A DNA stretch of 64,000 bases. Source: Blastochloris tepida (GTDB lineage Bacteria > Pseudomonadota > Alphaproteobacteria > Rhizobiales > Xanthobacteraceae). Positions 46,853 through 55,811 of the stretch are shown in pieces; within the stretch, counting starts at the first letter, position 1, and each line of letters starts with the position of its first letter. Below the pieces are notes generated by a model that was not told the origin of the DNA, did not search any database, and was given only the letters and a program-made list of their open reading frames with translations. A program made the translations under genes and the position numbers. The DNA lies in assembly GCF_003966715.1 (NCBI RefSeq), contig NZ_AP018907.1:484001-548000 (forward strand). Direction: 5' to 3'.

Positions 46853-48184
46853 ATGCCCGCTTTCCTTCCGACACGACGCGATCTCCTCCTCGCCGGGGCT
46901 GCCGGCGCGACCGTTCTCGGCCTGCCGCGGCCGGCGGGCGCGGTGCTCAAGCTCGACATCACCCAGGGCGTGGTGCAGCCGCTCCCCATCGCGCTGCCCG
47001 ATTTCGTCGGCGCCAGCGCGCCGGATGCCGAGTTCGGACGAAACGTCACCCAGGTTATCACCGCCGATCTCAAGCGATCCGGCCTGTTCGCGCCGATCTC
47101 GCCGCAGGCGTTCATCGAGCGCATCACCAATTTCGACCAGCAGCCGCGCTACCCGGACTGGCGGGTGATCAACGCCCAGGCGCTGGTCACCGGCCGCATG
47201 ACCCGCCAGCCGGACGGCCGGCTGCGCGCCGAGTTCCGGCTGTGGGACGTGTTCGGCGGCGCCCAGCTCACCGGCCAGCAGTATTTCACCACGCCCGAGA
47301 ACTGGCGCCGCGTCGCCCACATCATCGCCGACGCCATCTATGAGCGGCTGACCGGCGAGAAGGGCTATTTCGACACCCGCATCGTGTTCGTCGACGAATC
47401 TGGACGCAAGGAACGCCGGGTCAAGCGGCTGGCGGTGATGGACCAGGACGGCGCCAATGTGCGCTATCTCAGCCGCGGCGACGAGGACGTGATCACCCCG
47501 CGCTTCTCGCCCAACAGCCAGGACATCACCTACATGGCGCTGAACCGCGGCGCCTGGCGGGTGTACCTGATGAACATCGAGACCGGCCAGCGCGAGGCGG
47601 TGGGCAACTTCCCCGGCATGACGCTGAGTCCGCGCTTCTCGCCGGACGGCCAGCGCGTGGTGTTCTCGGCCGAGCAGGGCGGGGTGACCTCGATCCATGT
47701 GATGGACCTGCGCTCCAAGCAGATCTTCCGCCTGTCCAATTCCGGCGCCATCGACGTGGCGCCGTGCTACTCGCCGGACGGCCGGCAGATCGTGTTCGCC
47801 TCCGACCGCGGCGGCTCGGCGCAGCTCTATGTCATGGGCGCGGACGGCTCCGGCCAGCGCCGGCTGTCGTTCGGCGATGGCAGCTACACCACGCCGGTGT
47901 GGTCGCCGCGCGGCGACCTGATCGCCTTCACCAAGCAGGGCGGCGGCCAGTTCGCCATCGGCGTGATGCGCCCGGACGGCTCGGGCGAGCGCATCCTGAC
48001 TGCCGGCTACCACAATGAGGGGCCGACCTGGGCCCCCAACGGCCGGGTGGTGATGTTCTGGCGCGACCCCGGCGGCGCCGGCGGTCCGTCGCTCTACACC
48101 GTCGACCTCACCGGCCAGAACGAGCAGCGCATACCCACGCCGAGCTACGCCTCCGACCCGGCCTGGAGCCCGCTTCTCAGCTGA
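46853..48184 (+). CDS. tolB: Tol-Pal periplasmic protein TolB
   Basis: A 443-residue periplasmic protein with an N-terminal alpha/beta domain and a six-bladed beta propeller (about 175-440). The repeated [19 protein letters not shown] segments form the blades. It cycles between TolA and Pal at the division site. The signal peptide contains [17 protein letters not shown], an RR motif resembling a Tat signal rather than a plain Sec signal. In most relatives pal follows directly; here an 11-kb block intervenes. Confidence 0.95.
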   Translation: MPAFLPTRRDLLLAGAAGATVLGLPRPAGAVLKLDITQGVVQPLPIALPDFVGASAPDAEFGRNVTQVITADLKRSGLFAPISPQAFIERITNFDQQPRYPDWRVINAQALVTGRMTRQPDGRLRAEFRLWDVFGGAQLTGQQYFTTPENWRRVAHIIADAIYERLTGEKGYFDTRIVFVDESGRKERRVKRLAVMDQDGANVRYLSRGDEDVITPRFSPNSQDITYMALNRGAWRVYLMNIETGQREAVGNFPGMTLSPRFSPDGQRVVFSAEQGGVTSIHVMDLRSKQIFRLSNSGAIDVAPCYSPDGRQIVFASDRGGSAQLYVMGADGSGQRRLSFGDGSYTTPVWSPRGDLIAFTKQGGGQFAIGVMRPDGSGERILTAGYHNEGPTWAPNGRVVMFWRDPGGAGGPSLYTVDLTGQNEQRIPTPSYASDPAWSPLLS

Positions 48185-48402
48185 TCCGGATTACTGGGGA
48201 TGGCGCCGCGATCCGGCCTCTCGACCCGCTGAAAGCCCTTGCGCTGCAAGGGGATTTTCGGACGCCCGACCGGACAGCCCGAAGCTTGGCCGGCCGGTGC
48301 GCGCGCTGGAGCCGGCCGGGCGCCGGGCGCGTTTCTGTACCGGGCGGTCCAGGTCTGCTATCAGAGGCGGTGTGGGCCGGGGGCCCGGAGACATGCGATT
48401 CG

Positions 48403-50988
48403 GTGAGGGTGGTGGCTTCCAACCTGGGGAGCGGATCAGGCCGCCCGGCAGGGCGCACGCTGTGGGCGCTGCTGGCCGCCATCATCGTTGTCCCGCTGCT
48501 GGTGTTCGCCGGCGCGGCAGCGGTCTCCTATCGCAATCAGTTCGCCGATGCCAATGAGCGCCTGCAGCGCTTCCTCGACGTCGTGCACGAGCACGCGGTC
48601 AAGGTGTTCGAGACGCACGAGCTGGCGGCCGGCCAGGTCAATGCGATGCTCTATCCGCTCAGCGACGAGGCGATCGCCGGCCAGCAGGAGCAGCTGAACC
48701 CCAGGCTGAAGCTCCTGATCGAGCGTCTGCCGCAGGTCGGCGCCATCTGGGTGCTGGACGAGACCGGCCATCCGCTGCTGAGCAGCAATTTCGTGCCGGC
48801 GCCGCGCGATCTCGACCTGTCGGACCGCGAATATTTCAGCGTCCACCGCGACGGCCGCGTCGGCCCGGGCGCCACCTATATCAGCGAGATCCTGCAGGGC
48901 CGGGCCAATCCCGGCGCCCGCTTCTTCCAGCTCACCAAGCGGCGCGACCGCGCCGGGCGGTTCGCGGGCGTGATCGCGGTGTCGATCCGGCCGGACTATT
49001 TCGAGAATTTCTACGAGCAGGCGGCGCGCTCGGGCTTCGATGCCGTCGGCCTCATCCGCGTCGACGGCTCCATCCTCGCCCGCTATCCGACGCGCGAGGA
49101 CATGAAGCAGCGCCTCGCGCCGACCAGCGGGCTGATGCGGACGGTGGCCAAGAACCCCGATGCCGGCAGCTACGAGACGATTTCGGACGTCGACGGCGTC
49201 GACCGGCTGATGGCCTATCGCCGCCTGCCCGGCGAGTCGGTCTACCTCACCGTCGGGCTCGACCGCGCGCGCATCCTGGGCAACTGGCGCGCGGCGCTTG
49301 CGACGCACATGATCTACGGCGTGCCGGCGACCCTCGGCCTCGGCGTGCTGGGGCTGGTGGCGATGCGCCGCACCCGGCGCGAGGCCGACGCGCTCGCCCG
49401 CCTCGCCGCCGAGACGCTGCACCGCGCCGAGATCGAGGAGCAGCTCCGCCACTCCCAGAAGATGGAGGCGATCGGCCAGCTCACCGGCGGCATCGCCCAC
49501 GACTTCAACAATCTGCTGCAGATCGCCATCGGCAGCCTGGACATTCTCAAGCGCCGCCTGCCGAACGGCGATCCGCGCAGCCGCGAGCTGGTGGAATCGG
49601 CGCTCGACGGCATGACGCGGGCCGCCAGCCTGACGCAGCGCCTGCTCGCCTATGCCCGCCGGCAGCCGCTGGATCCCAAGACGGTGGACGTCAACCATCT
49701 GGTCCAGAACGTGTCGGAGCTGTTGCGCAGCACGCTGGGCGAGACCGTGCGCATCGAGACGGTGCTGGCCGGCGGGCTGTGGCCGGCCTATGTCGACGCC
49801 AACCAGCTCGAAAGCGCCATCGTCAATCTCGCGGTCAATGCCCGGGACGCCATGCCCCATGGCGGGCGGCTGACGGTGGAGACCGGCAACGCCCATCTCG
49901 ACGATTCCTATGCCGAGCAGAATCCGGACGTCATGCCCGGCCAGTACGTGCTGGTGTCGATCACCGACACCGGCACCGGCATGACGCCGGAGGTGATCGC
50001 CAAGGCGTTCGAGCCATTCTTCACCACCAAGCCGGCCGGGCAGGGCACCGGGCTCGGCCTGTCGCAGGTCTATGGCTTCGTCAAGCAGTCGGGCGGCCAC
50101 GTCAAGATCTACAGCGAGACCGGCAGCGGCACGGCGGTGAAGCTCTATCTGCCGCGGCGCTACGGCCACGAGGTGATGGGCGAGATCCATCTCGACCGGG
50201 TGCCGGCGCAGGCGGCCGACAATTCCGCCGCCATCCTGGTGGTGGAGGACGAGGACGGCGTGCGGCACTTCGTGTGCGGGGCGCTGCGCGACCTCGGCTA
50301 CCGGGTGGTCGAAGCCTCCAGCGGCCGGCAGGCGCTGGAGCTGCTGCGGACCCATCCCGAGGTCGGGCTGCTGCTGTCGGACGTGGTGATGCCGGAGATG
50401 AACGGCCGCGATCTCGCCGATCTCGCGCTCGCCCAGTATCCGGATCTGCGGGTGATGTTCATGACCGGCTACACCCGCAACGCCATCGTCCACAATGGCG
50501 TGCTCGATCCGCAGATGCGGCTGATCAGCAAGCCGTTCACCGTCACACAGCTCGCCACCAAGGTGAAGGAGGCCTTCGGCGAGGAGACGGCGGAGGCGCC
50601 GGCGGCCGCGACCGGGCGGCCGCTCGTGCCCGACGGGCCGCTGCGCATCCTGGTGGTCGACGACGAGCCGCTGGTGTCGCTGGGGCTGGTCGATCTGCTG
50701 GAAGGCGAGGGCCACGCGGTGATCGAGGCCAGCTCGGCCAAGGAGGCGATCGACCGGCTGTCGGAGGAGAATTTCGACGTCGTGGTCACCGACCACACCA
50801 TGCCGGGCATGACCGGCAGCGAGCTCGCCCGCGTCATCCGCACCCGCTGGCCCGGGGTCGGCATCGTGCTGTCGTCCGGCCATGTCGACCTGCCGGGCGC
50901 CGACATCGCCCGCCTGCCGCGGCTCGACAAGCCCTACCGCATCGATCAGGTGCGCCGGGCGGTCGATCAGGCGATCTGCCGGCATTAG
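48403..50988 (+). CDS. Hybrid sensor histidine kinase with two receiver domains
   Basis: An 861-residue membrane-bound kinase. Two helices (about 19-42 and 278-300) enclose a periplasmic double-Cache/PDC sensor with [13 protein letters not shown] and [11 protein letters not shown]. HisKA follows, with the phospho-acceptor His366 in [11 protein letters not shown]. The ATPase domain has [24 protein letters not shown] and [13 protein letters not shown]. Receiver 1 has Asp660 in [13 protein letters not shown] and receiver 2 has Asp797 in [13 protein letters not shown]. No DNA-binding output or Hpt partner is adjacent, so the final target is unknown. I prefer the GTG at 48403; in-frame starts back to 48286 are possible. 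It lies after tolB, where pal would be expected. Confidence 0.9.
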   Translation: MRVVASNLGSGSGRPAGRTLWALLAAIIVVPLLVFAGAAAVSYRNQFADANERLQRFLDVVHEHAVKVFETHELAAGQVNAMLYPLSDEAIAGQQEQLNPRLKLLIERLPQVGAIWVLDETGHPLLSSNFVPAPRDLDLSDREYFSVHRDGRVGPGATYISEILQGRANPGARFFQLTKRRDRAGRFAGVIAVSIRPDYFENFYEQAARSGFDAVGLIRVDGSILARYPTREDMKQRLAPTSGLMRTVAKNPDAGSYETISDVDGVDRLMAYRRLPGESVYLTVGLDRARILGNWRAALATHMIYGVPATLGLGVLGLVAMRRTRREADALARLAAETLHRAEIEEQLRHSQKMEAIGQLTGGIAHDFNNLLQIAIGSLDILKRRLPNGDPRSRELVESALDGMTRAASLTQRLLAYARRQPLDPKTVDVNHLVQNVSELLRSTLGETVRIETVLAGGLWPAYVDANQLESAIVNLAVNARDAMPHGGRLTVETGNAHLDDSYAEQNPDVMPGQYVLVSITDTGTGMTPEVIAKAFEPFFTTKPAGQGTGLGLSQVYGFVKQSGGHVKIYSETGSGTAVKLYLPRRYGHEVMGEIHLDRVPAQAADNSAAILVVEDEDGVRHFVCGALRDLGYRVVEASSGRQALELLRTHPEVGLLLSDVVMPEMNGRDLADLALAQYPDLRVMFMTGYTRNAIVHNGVLDPQMRLISKPFTVTQLATKVKEAFGEETAEAPAAATGRPLVPDGPLRILVVDDEPLVSLGLVDLLEGEGHAVIEASSAKEAIDRLSEENFDVVVTDHTMPGMTGSELARVIRTRWPGVGIVLSSGHVDLPGADIARLPRLDKPYRIDQVRRAVDQAICRH

Positions 50989-51086
50989 AGCTTTTTCCGC
51001 ACAAGTGGATACCGGTTGTGCGAAAGAAAATGCGACAAACCAGGAACTTAGAGCGCCCGATCTGATCCGGTCAGATCGGAGAGCGT
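50986..51086. repeat. Palindromic repeat, family D
   Basis: The sequence begins TTAGAGCTTTTTCCGCAC. It contains CGCACAA/TTGTGCG and CCGATCTGA-TCCGG-TCAGATCGG inverted repeats. The AGAGC-TTTTTCCGCA start is seen again at 52131. It overlaps the stop of the hybrid kinase and abuts the IS element. Confidence 0.65.
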
Positions 51087-51087
51087 T

Positions 51088-52044
51088 CTAGCTGTGGAGC
51101 CTCAACAGGTTGTCCTCGGTCAGACCGAGGCGGCTGATGGGTGTCTTGGCTTGCAAGCTACCATGGGGCCTGTGCCAATTGTAGCGATGCAGCCAGATCG
51201 GCAGCTCTGCGGCGCGCTGATCGGAGTGCAGATAAGCTTTGGCGTAGGCCCATTCGCGCAAGCTCGTTTGGACGAAGCGCTCGGCCTTGCCGTTGGTCTT
51301 GGGCGTATACGGCTTGGTGCGCAGGTGCTTGATCTCGAGTAGGCGCAGCGCCCTGGCATAGCGGAAGGAGCGGAAGCTGGCGCCGTTGTCGGTCATCACG
51401 CGCTGAACCTTGACGCCATGGGCCCTGAAGAAGCGCAGTGCATTGAACAGAAAGCGCAGACAGGACGGGCGCTTTTCGTCGGGCAGGATTTCCGAGTAGG
51501 CGACCCGCGAATGATCGTCGATGGCGAGATGCAGGCACTCCCAGCCGACCCCGCGGCTGTTGCTTTGCCCGCTGCGATCGCCGGTGATGCGGTGGCCCAC
51601 CGTGTTGAACCGGCCGAGCTTTTTGATGTCGATGTGAATGATCTCGCCGGGATGCTGGCGTTCGTAGCGCCGGACCGGTTCGGCCGGCTCCAGGGCGCTG
51701 AGCTTGTTCAAGCCGCGCCGCCGCAGGATACGGCTGACGGTGGCCGGCGAGAGGCCGAGCTCGGCCGCGATCTGCTTGCCGGTGCAGCGCTGGCGGCGCA
51801 ACGCCTCGACCGCAGCGCACGTGGCGGGCGCTGTTTGGCCTGGCGATGAAAGCGGCCTGGAGGAGCGGTCGCGCAAACCATCGACACCCTCGGCGCGGAA
51901 GCGCCCGACCCATTTGGCGACCGTCTTCGGCGTGGTGTTGTAGCGACGCGCGGCCTCGGCATTGGTCAGTCCGCCATCCACCACGGCGCCCACCATCACC
52001 TCTCGACCTTTCGGGGTCAGGCGAGCATTCTTGTGAGTGTCCAT
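51088..52044 (-). CDS. IS481 family transposase
   Basis: A 318-residue DDE transposase. N-terminal helix-turn-helix segments (EAARRYNTTPKTVAKWVGRF and KQIAAELGLSPATVSRIL) bind the ends. The catalytic core has the acidic residues in IIHIDIKKLGRF, VMTDNGASF and GKAERFVQTSLREW, and the C-terminal WHRPHGSLQAKTPISRL is typical of the family. The TAG stop codon spans the insertion boundary: its bases come from the CTAG target duplication at 51088. ATG at 52044 is at normal distance from the right end. Confidence 0.93.
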   Translation of the reverse strand: MDTHKNARLTPKGREVMVGAVVDGGLTNAEAARRYNTTPKTVAKWVGRFRAEGVDGLRDRSSRPLSSPGQTAPATCAAVEALRRQRCTGKQIAAELGLSPATVSRILRRRGLNKLSALEPAEPVRRYERQHPGEIIHIDIKKLGRFNTVGHRITGDRSGQSNSRGVGWECLHLAIDDHSRVAYSEILPDEKRPSCLRFLFNALRFFRAHGVKVQRVMTDNGASFRSFRYARALRLLEIKHLRTKPYTPKTNGKAERFVQTSLREWAYAKAYLHSDQRAAELPIWLHRYNWHRPHGSLQAKTPISRLGLTEDNLLRLHS

Positions 52045-52126
52045 TCGGTCCTCCGCGAATCACTGACGTCTGGCGACATCAGCGTTCCCGGCCAGGGCCG
52101 AATGGACAACCTCCTGAAAGCCCACA
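51093..52126. mobile_element. IS481-family insertion sequence, complete
   Basis: A 1034-base element with one transposase gene. The terminal inverted repeats of 23 bases match at 17 positions: TGTGGAGCC... at the left and TGTGGGCTT... on the other strand at the right, both ending AGGTTGTCC. CTAG occurs on both sides (51088-51091 and 52128-52131), agreeing with the known NCTAGN target preference and duplication of IS481. Six flanking bases are TCTAGC at left and TCTAGG at right. The element looks intact and recently active. Confidence 0.88.
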
Positions 52127-52130
52127 TCTA

Positions 52131-52180
52131 GGGCTTTTTCCGCACGAGCGGTTCCCGCCTTTGCGGCGAAGGTGCTGGGG
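52131..52180. repeat. Partial family D repeat at the right flank of the IS
   Basis: GGGCTTTTTCCGCACGAGCGG follows the target duplication and resembles the start of the repeat at 50986. The IS therefore inserted at the edge of a repeat. GCGGTTCCCGCCTTTGCGGCG has weak dyad symmetry. Confidence 0.5.
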
Positions 52181-52214
52181 TCCTTCGTCGGTGCCGCGGC
52201 CTATCCTGCAGCTT

Positions 52215-52339
52215 ATACCAACGGCCCCAGATGCTGACGCGTGGGGCCGTTGACTCTCGCGGATTTTCTATTGGGAAATCAAAGATTTCGCGAAAATCCG
52301 CGACCGGAACCAACGGCCCGCGTTCGCGGCCGTTGGTAT
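52215..52339. repeat. MITE-like 125-bp palindromic element, copy 1
   Basis: Terminal inverted repeats ATACCAACGGCC and GGCCGTTGGTAT bound three internal hairpins. These are CAACGGCCCCA/TGGGGCCGTTG at the left, CGCGGATTTTC/GAAAATCCGCG in the middle and ACCAACGGCC/GGCCGTTGGT at the right. All stems are perfect or nearly so. No coding capacity exists. A near-identical copy lies at 53621. The element has the properties of a miniature inverted-repeat transposable element or a structured RNA repeat. Confidence 0.85.
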
Positions 52340-52721
52340 TATCCAATCGGATGCGGCCTGCGGCATCCGGCCGGGCCGGGAAAATGGTGCGCCCACTCCG
52401 ATCGGCCGGCTGCGTCAAGGTGTTGATTTGATGGATTTTCCATCGCGAAGCCGGGAACAATTTTTTCGTTGAATGCTTTTACTTGCTCGCGATGGCGCGA
52501 ACGGGAATTTTGCATGGTCATGAAAATGCGGTGCTCAGGTTGTTTTTCCTTGCCTTATCCAGGAGGCTCGTTTATAAAGCATCATCGAGCTTCGGCCAGA
52601 CGACTTGGCCTCGCCGCGTGAAGCGCGCGTGACTGACGGTTCTTCTCCAAAATCTCGACCCAAGACCTACGTGCGGTCGCGCAAGCGTGCCGCCACTCTA
52701 CTCATATCTAGGATTGAATAC
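52340..52721 (+). promoter_or_regulatory. Long leader region upstream of the cold-shock gene
   Basis: No other gene is seen in this stretch, which is AT-richer than its surroundings around 52450-52570 (TTTTTTCGTTGAATGCTTTT). Cold-shock genes often carry long structured 5' leaders that respond to temperature; CTCGCGATGGCGCGAA near 52490 shows partial dyad symmetry. An in-frame extension from 52605 is unlikely to be translated. Confidence 0.5.
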
Positions 52722-52931
52722 ATGACGCAGGGAACCGTGAAGTGGTTCAACGGCCAGAAGGGCTTCGGATTCATCCAGCCGGATGACGGCACCAAGGATG
52801 TGTTCGTTCACATCAGCGCGGTCGAGCGCGCTGGCATGTACGGCCTCAATGAAGGTCAGCGCGTGTCCTTCGACGTCGTTGCCGACCGCCGGACCGGAAA
52901 GTCCTCCGCCGACAATCTGAAGGCGGCGTGA
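52722..52931 (+). CDS. Cold-shock protein, CspA family
   Basis: A 69-residue OB-fold protein that binds single-stranded RNA or DNA. Both RNA-binding motifs are present: RNP1 in [14 protein letters not shown] and RNP2 in [14 protein letters not shown]. The chain ends [14 protein letters not shown] at 52722 gives [10 protein letters not shown], the standard start. It lies between the two MITE-like elements and next to a small basic protein gene. Confidence 0.95.
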   Translation: MTQGTVKWFNGQKGFGFIQPDDGTKDVFVHISAVERAGMYGLNEGQRVSFDVVADRRTGKSSADNLKAA

Positions 52932-53323
52932 GGCGTTCTCCGGTCCGATGCAACGGATCGGATAAGCCAAGCCTTCGAGGCACCAAGCCTTCGACGCTCC
53001 GAGCTTCGGACGCTTCAAGCCTTCGAGACGACGCATTCAATTTCGCAACAGGGGTCTCCCCCTGTTGCAGGGAATACTCTGAGCGCAGCCCATCTGATCG
53101 GGATTTCGGCTGAACAGGCCTGAGATCCCCGCTGCGCCCCAGATGTCTCGTCAGCGAACGGGACCTTCGGGGGCGCATGTTTTCTTGGATCACGGCGTGA
53201 TCCGTCGGAAACAGTTGGATTGCGGGGTTTGACCACGGATGTACTGGCAAATCTCGAGATTGAGCCTCGCGTCCGGCTTGCCGGACAGCGAGGTTTTTCT
53301 TTTTCAGCCATAAGGGCGCCAAG
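52932..53323. other. Spacer after the cold-shock gene, with direct repeats and a hairpin
   Basis: No gene is supported. The motif CAAGCCTTCGA occurs three times between about 52970 and 53028. A perfect 10-base stem GCAACAGGGG/CCCCTGTTGC with a four-base loop lies at 53045-53068. It is not followed by a T run but could stabilise the csp message. Confidence 0.55.
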
Positions 53324-53572
53324 ATGAACGACAGCCACCCGCAGAGTGCGGCGGCCCGGAAGGCCAATCGGCATTTCCGAAAGGAAGCGTCCGAGAGGGA
53401 AGGTGTGGCGGCTTTGGCCGAGTATCGGGCCGATCAGACCGCCCTCCTCGAAAAGACCGCGAGATTGCGCGAATTGCGCCTCGCACGGGATGCGGCCCTG
53501 CCGAAGCCCGCGCCGAAGGCCGCACCGAAGGCCAAGCGCAAGACGGTCTGCCGGGCATTGTCCTCGCGATAG
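53324..53572 (+). CDS. Small basic helical hypothetical protein
   Basis: An 82-residue protein. The first 55 residues are predicted helical (AARKANRHFRKEASEREGVAALAEY), and the tail is Lys/Pro/Ala-rich (PKPAPKAAPKAKRK), like DNA- or RNA-binding tails. I recall similar small proteins beside cold-shock genes in rhizobia, but no function is known. Codon use and position support a real gene; the AAGATGAACG context has a weak ribosome-binding site. Confidence 0.65.
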   Translation: MNDSHPQSAAARKANRHFRKEASEREGVAALAEYRADQTALLEKTARLRELRLARDAALPKPAPKAAPKAKRKTVCRALSSR

Positions 53573-53620
53573 CGGCGCGCCGGCGAGGGCGCAGCCGTCG
53601 CTGGAGATGCACGAGACCTG

Positions 53621-53746
53621 ATACCAACGGCCCCAGACGCTGACGCGTGGGGCCGTCGACTCTCGTGGATTTTCTTTTGGGAAATCAGAGATTTCGCGAA
53701 AATTCCCCGACCGGAACCAACGGTCCGCGTTCGCAGCCGTTGGTAT
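53621..53746. repeat. MITE-like palindromic element, copy 2 (126 bp)
   Basis: It aligns with copy 1 along its whole length with about ten substitutions and one inserted base (near 53703). The 11-base terminal arms ATACCAACGGC and GCCGTTGGTAT are perfect, while the middle hairpin is partly degraded. Both copies have the same orientation, 1.4 kb apart, flanking the cold-shock and small-protein genes. Confidence 0.85.
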
Positions 53747-53879
53747 AACCCCGACACGCGGTCATGACGGCGGCGGGCCGCGCCCGTGCGTTCGGTCTGC
53801 TGCCGATTTCGGCCGATCTACGGTTTCCGGCTGACCAAGCCGTCGAGGCGCAGTCCGAAGAGATCGCCCGGAACGCCTG

Positions 53880-54467
53880 TCACTGCGGCGGGGGGCACTG
53901 CGGCTGGGGCAAAGCGCGGCAGTCGAGCAGCCGGTCGAGCGCGGCCAGAACGCGTTCGCGATCCTCGGGGCTGACCGGGCTGATGCCGAACATGTCGAGC
54001 GACATCAGCCCGTGCACCGCGAGCCAGGCGATGACCGAAAGTTCGGGACAGTCGCTGGCCTGCAGCATCGCCCATTCCTCCGCCGCCACCTTGCGCACTG
54101 GCTCCAGCAGGCTGGGATTTTCCGATATGGCGGCCAGCATGCCGCTGGCGACGTCGCGGCCGTGGCTGGCACAATGGGCGAGGTCGGAGGCGATGATGCA
54201 GCGGGCCTCGACATTGGGCCGGTGGGCGTTGGCGGAGCGCGAGGCCTCGCGCTCATTGACGCCATCTTCCACCATGCGCTCGATCATCGCCTGCAGCAGC
54301 GCGTCCTTGCTCGGGAAATTGTAGAGCAGGCCGCCCTTGCTCAGCCCGGCCCGTTCGGCCACCGCGTCCAGCGTCATCTTTCCGGCACCGATCTCGGCAA
54401 CGATCTCGGCGGCCGCATCGAGGATGCGGGTTCGCGAGCTGGTTCGGGTGCGACGTTCGCCGGTCAT
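53880..54467 (-). CDS. TetR family repressor of the RND efflux operon
   Basis: A 195-residue regulator. The DNA-binding domain is TRILDAAAEIVAEIGAGKMTLDAVAERAGLSKGGLLYNFPSKDALL (about 14-60; KGGLLYNFPSK is the recognition region). The rest is a typical helical effector domain. ATG at 54467 follows AGGAG. It is divergent from the efflux genes, with two identical 14-base palindromes between, so it very likely represses both sides until a substrate binds. Confidence 0.92.
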   Translation of the reverse strand: MTGERRTRTSSRTRILDAAAEIVAEIGAGKMTLDAVAERAGLSKGGLLYNFPSKDALLQAMIERMVEDGVNEREASRSANAHRPNVEARCIIASDLAHCASHGRDVASGMLAAISENPSLLEPVRKVAAEEWAMLQASDCPELSVIAWLAVHGLMSLDMFGISPVSPEDRERVLAALDRLLDCRALPQPQCPPPQ

Positions 54468-54489
54468 TCGCAGGGGTGCTCCTTTCTGT

Positions 54490-54534
54490 ACCGTCCGGAC
54501 GGTTGGCCCTCTTGCGCTGCACCGTCCGGACGGT
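54490..54534. promoter_or_regulatory. Two TetR operators, ACCGTCCGGACGGT
   Basis: The perfect 14-base palindrome ACCGTCCGGACGGT occurs at 54490-54503 and again at 54521-54534. The centres are 31 bases apart, about three turns of DNA, so two dimers would sit on one face. TATATAAG directly follows the second copy and may be the -10 box of the efflux operon. Confidence 0.85.
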
Positions 54535-54680
54535 ATATAAGCTACGACCATGACCGGCAGCGCCGCAAGAGCTTTTCGCCGGCCGGCCCGCGTCTCCGCC
54601 CTGTCCGGCGGTGCGGGTCCGGCCTTGCGGAGCCCGCCTCCCCCTTTTCCCCCGTCTTCCCCTTTCCCAAGTGTGAACTC

Positions 54681-55811
54681 ATGAAACGGCGCATCGTCGT
54701 CTTCCTGGTGGCCTTTCTGGCGGTCGGCCTGTGTGGCGCGCTGGTGTGGTTCAATTTCTTCCGCGACAAGCTGATTGCCGACATCTTCGCCAACATGCCG
54801 CGGCCGGCGCAGACGGTGTCGGCGGCCGAGGTCAAGGCGACCACCTGGAGGCCGGGCATCGCGGCGATCGGCACCGCGCGGGCCGAGAACGGCGTGGAGC
54901 TCGCGGTGCAGATCGGCGGGCTGGTCAAGGAGATCCGGTTCCAGCCCAATCAGGCGGTCGAGAAGGGCAGCATCGTCGTCCAGATCGACGATGCGGTGGA
55001 GCGCGCCGACCTGATCGACGCCGAAGCGGCGGTCAAGCTCGGCGAATCCAACCTCAAGCGCACCGAGACGCTGCGCACGCGCGGCTTCGACACCGATGCG
55101 CAACTCGACCAGATGGTGGCGCAGCTCGCCGCCGCCCGCTCCAAGCTCGAACGCTACAAGGCGATCATCGACCAGAAGGCGCTGAAGGCGCCGTTCTCCG
55201 GCACCATCGGCATCGCCCGCATCAATCCCGGTCAGTATGTGCAGCCGGGCACGGTGGTGGCGACGCTGCAGAACCTCGACCAGATGAAGGTCGATTTCAC
55301 CGTGCCCGAGCAGCTCGTCGACAAGGTGCGGATCGGCCAGCCGGTGCGCTTCGGCGCCTCCGAAAGCCGGCTCGACCGCACCGGCAGGATCATCGGCATC
55401 GATCCGCGCATCGACCCGCAGACCCGGCTGGTGTCGGTGCAGGCGCTGCTCGACGACAATCGCGACCGGGCGGTGGTCCCCGGCCAGTTCCTGCGCGTGC
55501 GCATCGACCTGCCGGACGAGCCCAATGTGGTGGTGGTGCCGCAGACCGCGGTGGTGACCAGCCTCTATGGCGACTACGTCTATGTGGTCGAGGAGACGGC
55601 GAAGGACGGCCAGCCGGCGCTCACCGTCAAGCAGGTGTTCGTCAAGGTCGGCCGGCGCGACGGCGGCCGCTCCGAGGTGCTGTCCGGCCTGATGCCGGGC
55701 GAGCGCATCGTCGTCTCCGGCCAGAACAAGCTGCAGGCCGGCGCGCCGGTCAAGATCGACAACACCATTGATGTCACCGGCATTCCGGTGCGGGATCCGG
55801 CGCGGCCATGA
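54681..55811 (+). CDS. RND efflux periplasmic adaptor subunit
   Basis: A 376-residue membrane-fusion protein with one N-terminal helix (about 5-25). Barrel-sandwich, alpha-hairpin and beta-barrel domains follow: IGGLVKEIRFQPNQAVEKGS, ALKAPFSGTIGIARINPGQY and VPGQFLRVRIDLPDEPNVVVVPQTAV are landmarks. It joins the RND pump to an outer-membrane channel. Its final codons overlap the permease start (ATGA). No outer-membrane factor gene follows, so the channel must be supplied from elsewhere. Confidence 0.93.
   Translation: MKRRIVVFLVAFLAVGLCGALVWFNFFRDKLIADIFANMPRPAQTVSAAEVKATTWRPGIAAIGTARAENGVELAVQIGGLVKEIRFQPNQAVEKGSIVVQIDDAVERADLIDAEAAVKLGESNLKRTETLRTRGFDTDAQLDQMVAQLAAARSKLERYKAIIDQKALKAPFSGTIGIARINPGQYVQPGTVVATLQNLDQMKVDFTVPEQLVDKVRIGQPVRFGASESRLDRTGRIIGIDPRIDPQTRLVSVQALLDDNRDRAVVPGQFLRVRIDLPDEPNVVVVPQTAVVTSLYGDYVYVVEETAKDGQPALTVKQVFVKVGRRDGGRSEVLSGLMPGERIVVSGQNKLQAGAPVKIDNTIDVTGIPVRDPARP

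Noticed and set aside
45710..48013. 767-residue minus-strand frame over tolA and tolB
   Set aside because: It shadows two well-supported genes and contains low-complexity Leu/Gly/Arg runs complementary to the TolA linker.
48436..50985. 849-residue antisense open frame over the hybrid kinase
   Set aside because: High GC leaves opposite frames open; composition is Arg/His/Gly-rich with no domain, while the sense strand encodes all kinase motifs.
53880..55103. 407-residue version of the TetR protein extending into the adaptor gene
   Set aside because: The first 210 residues are antisense of the adaptor; the true TetR start is the ATG at 54467, before the operators.
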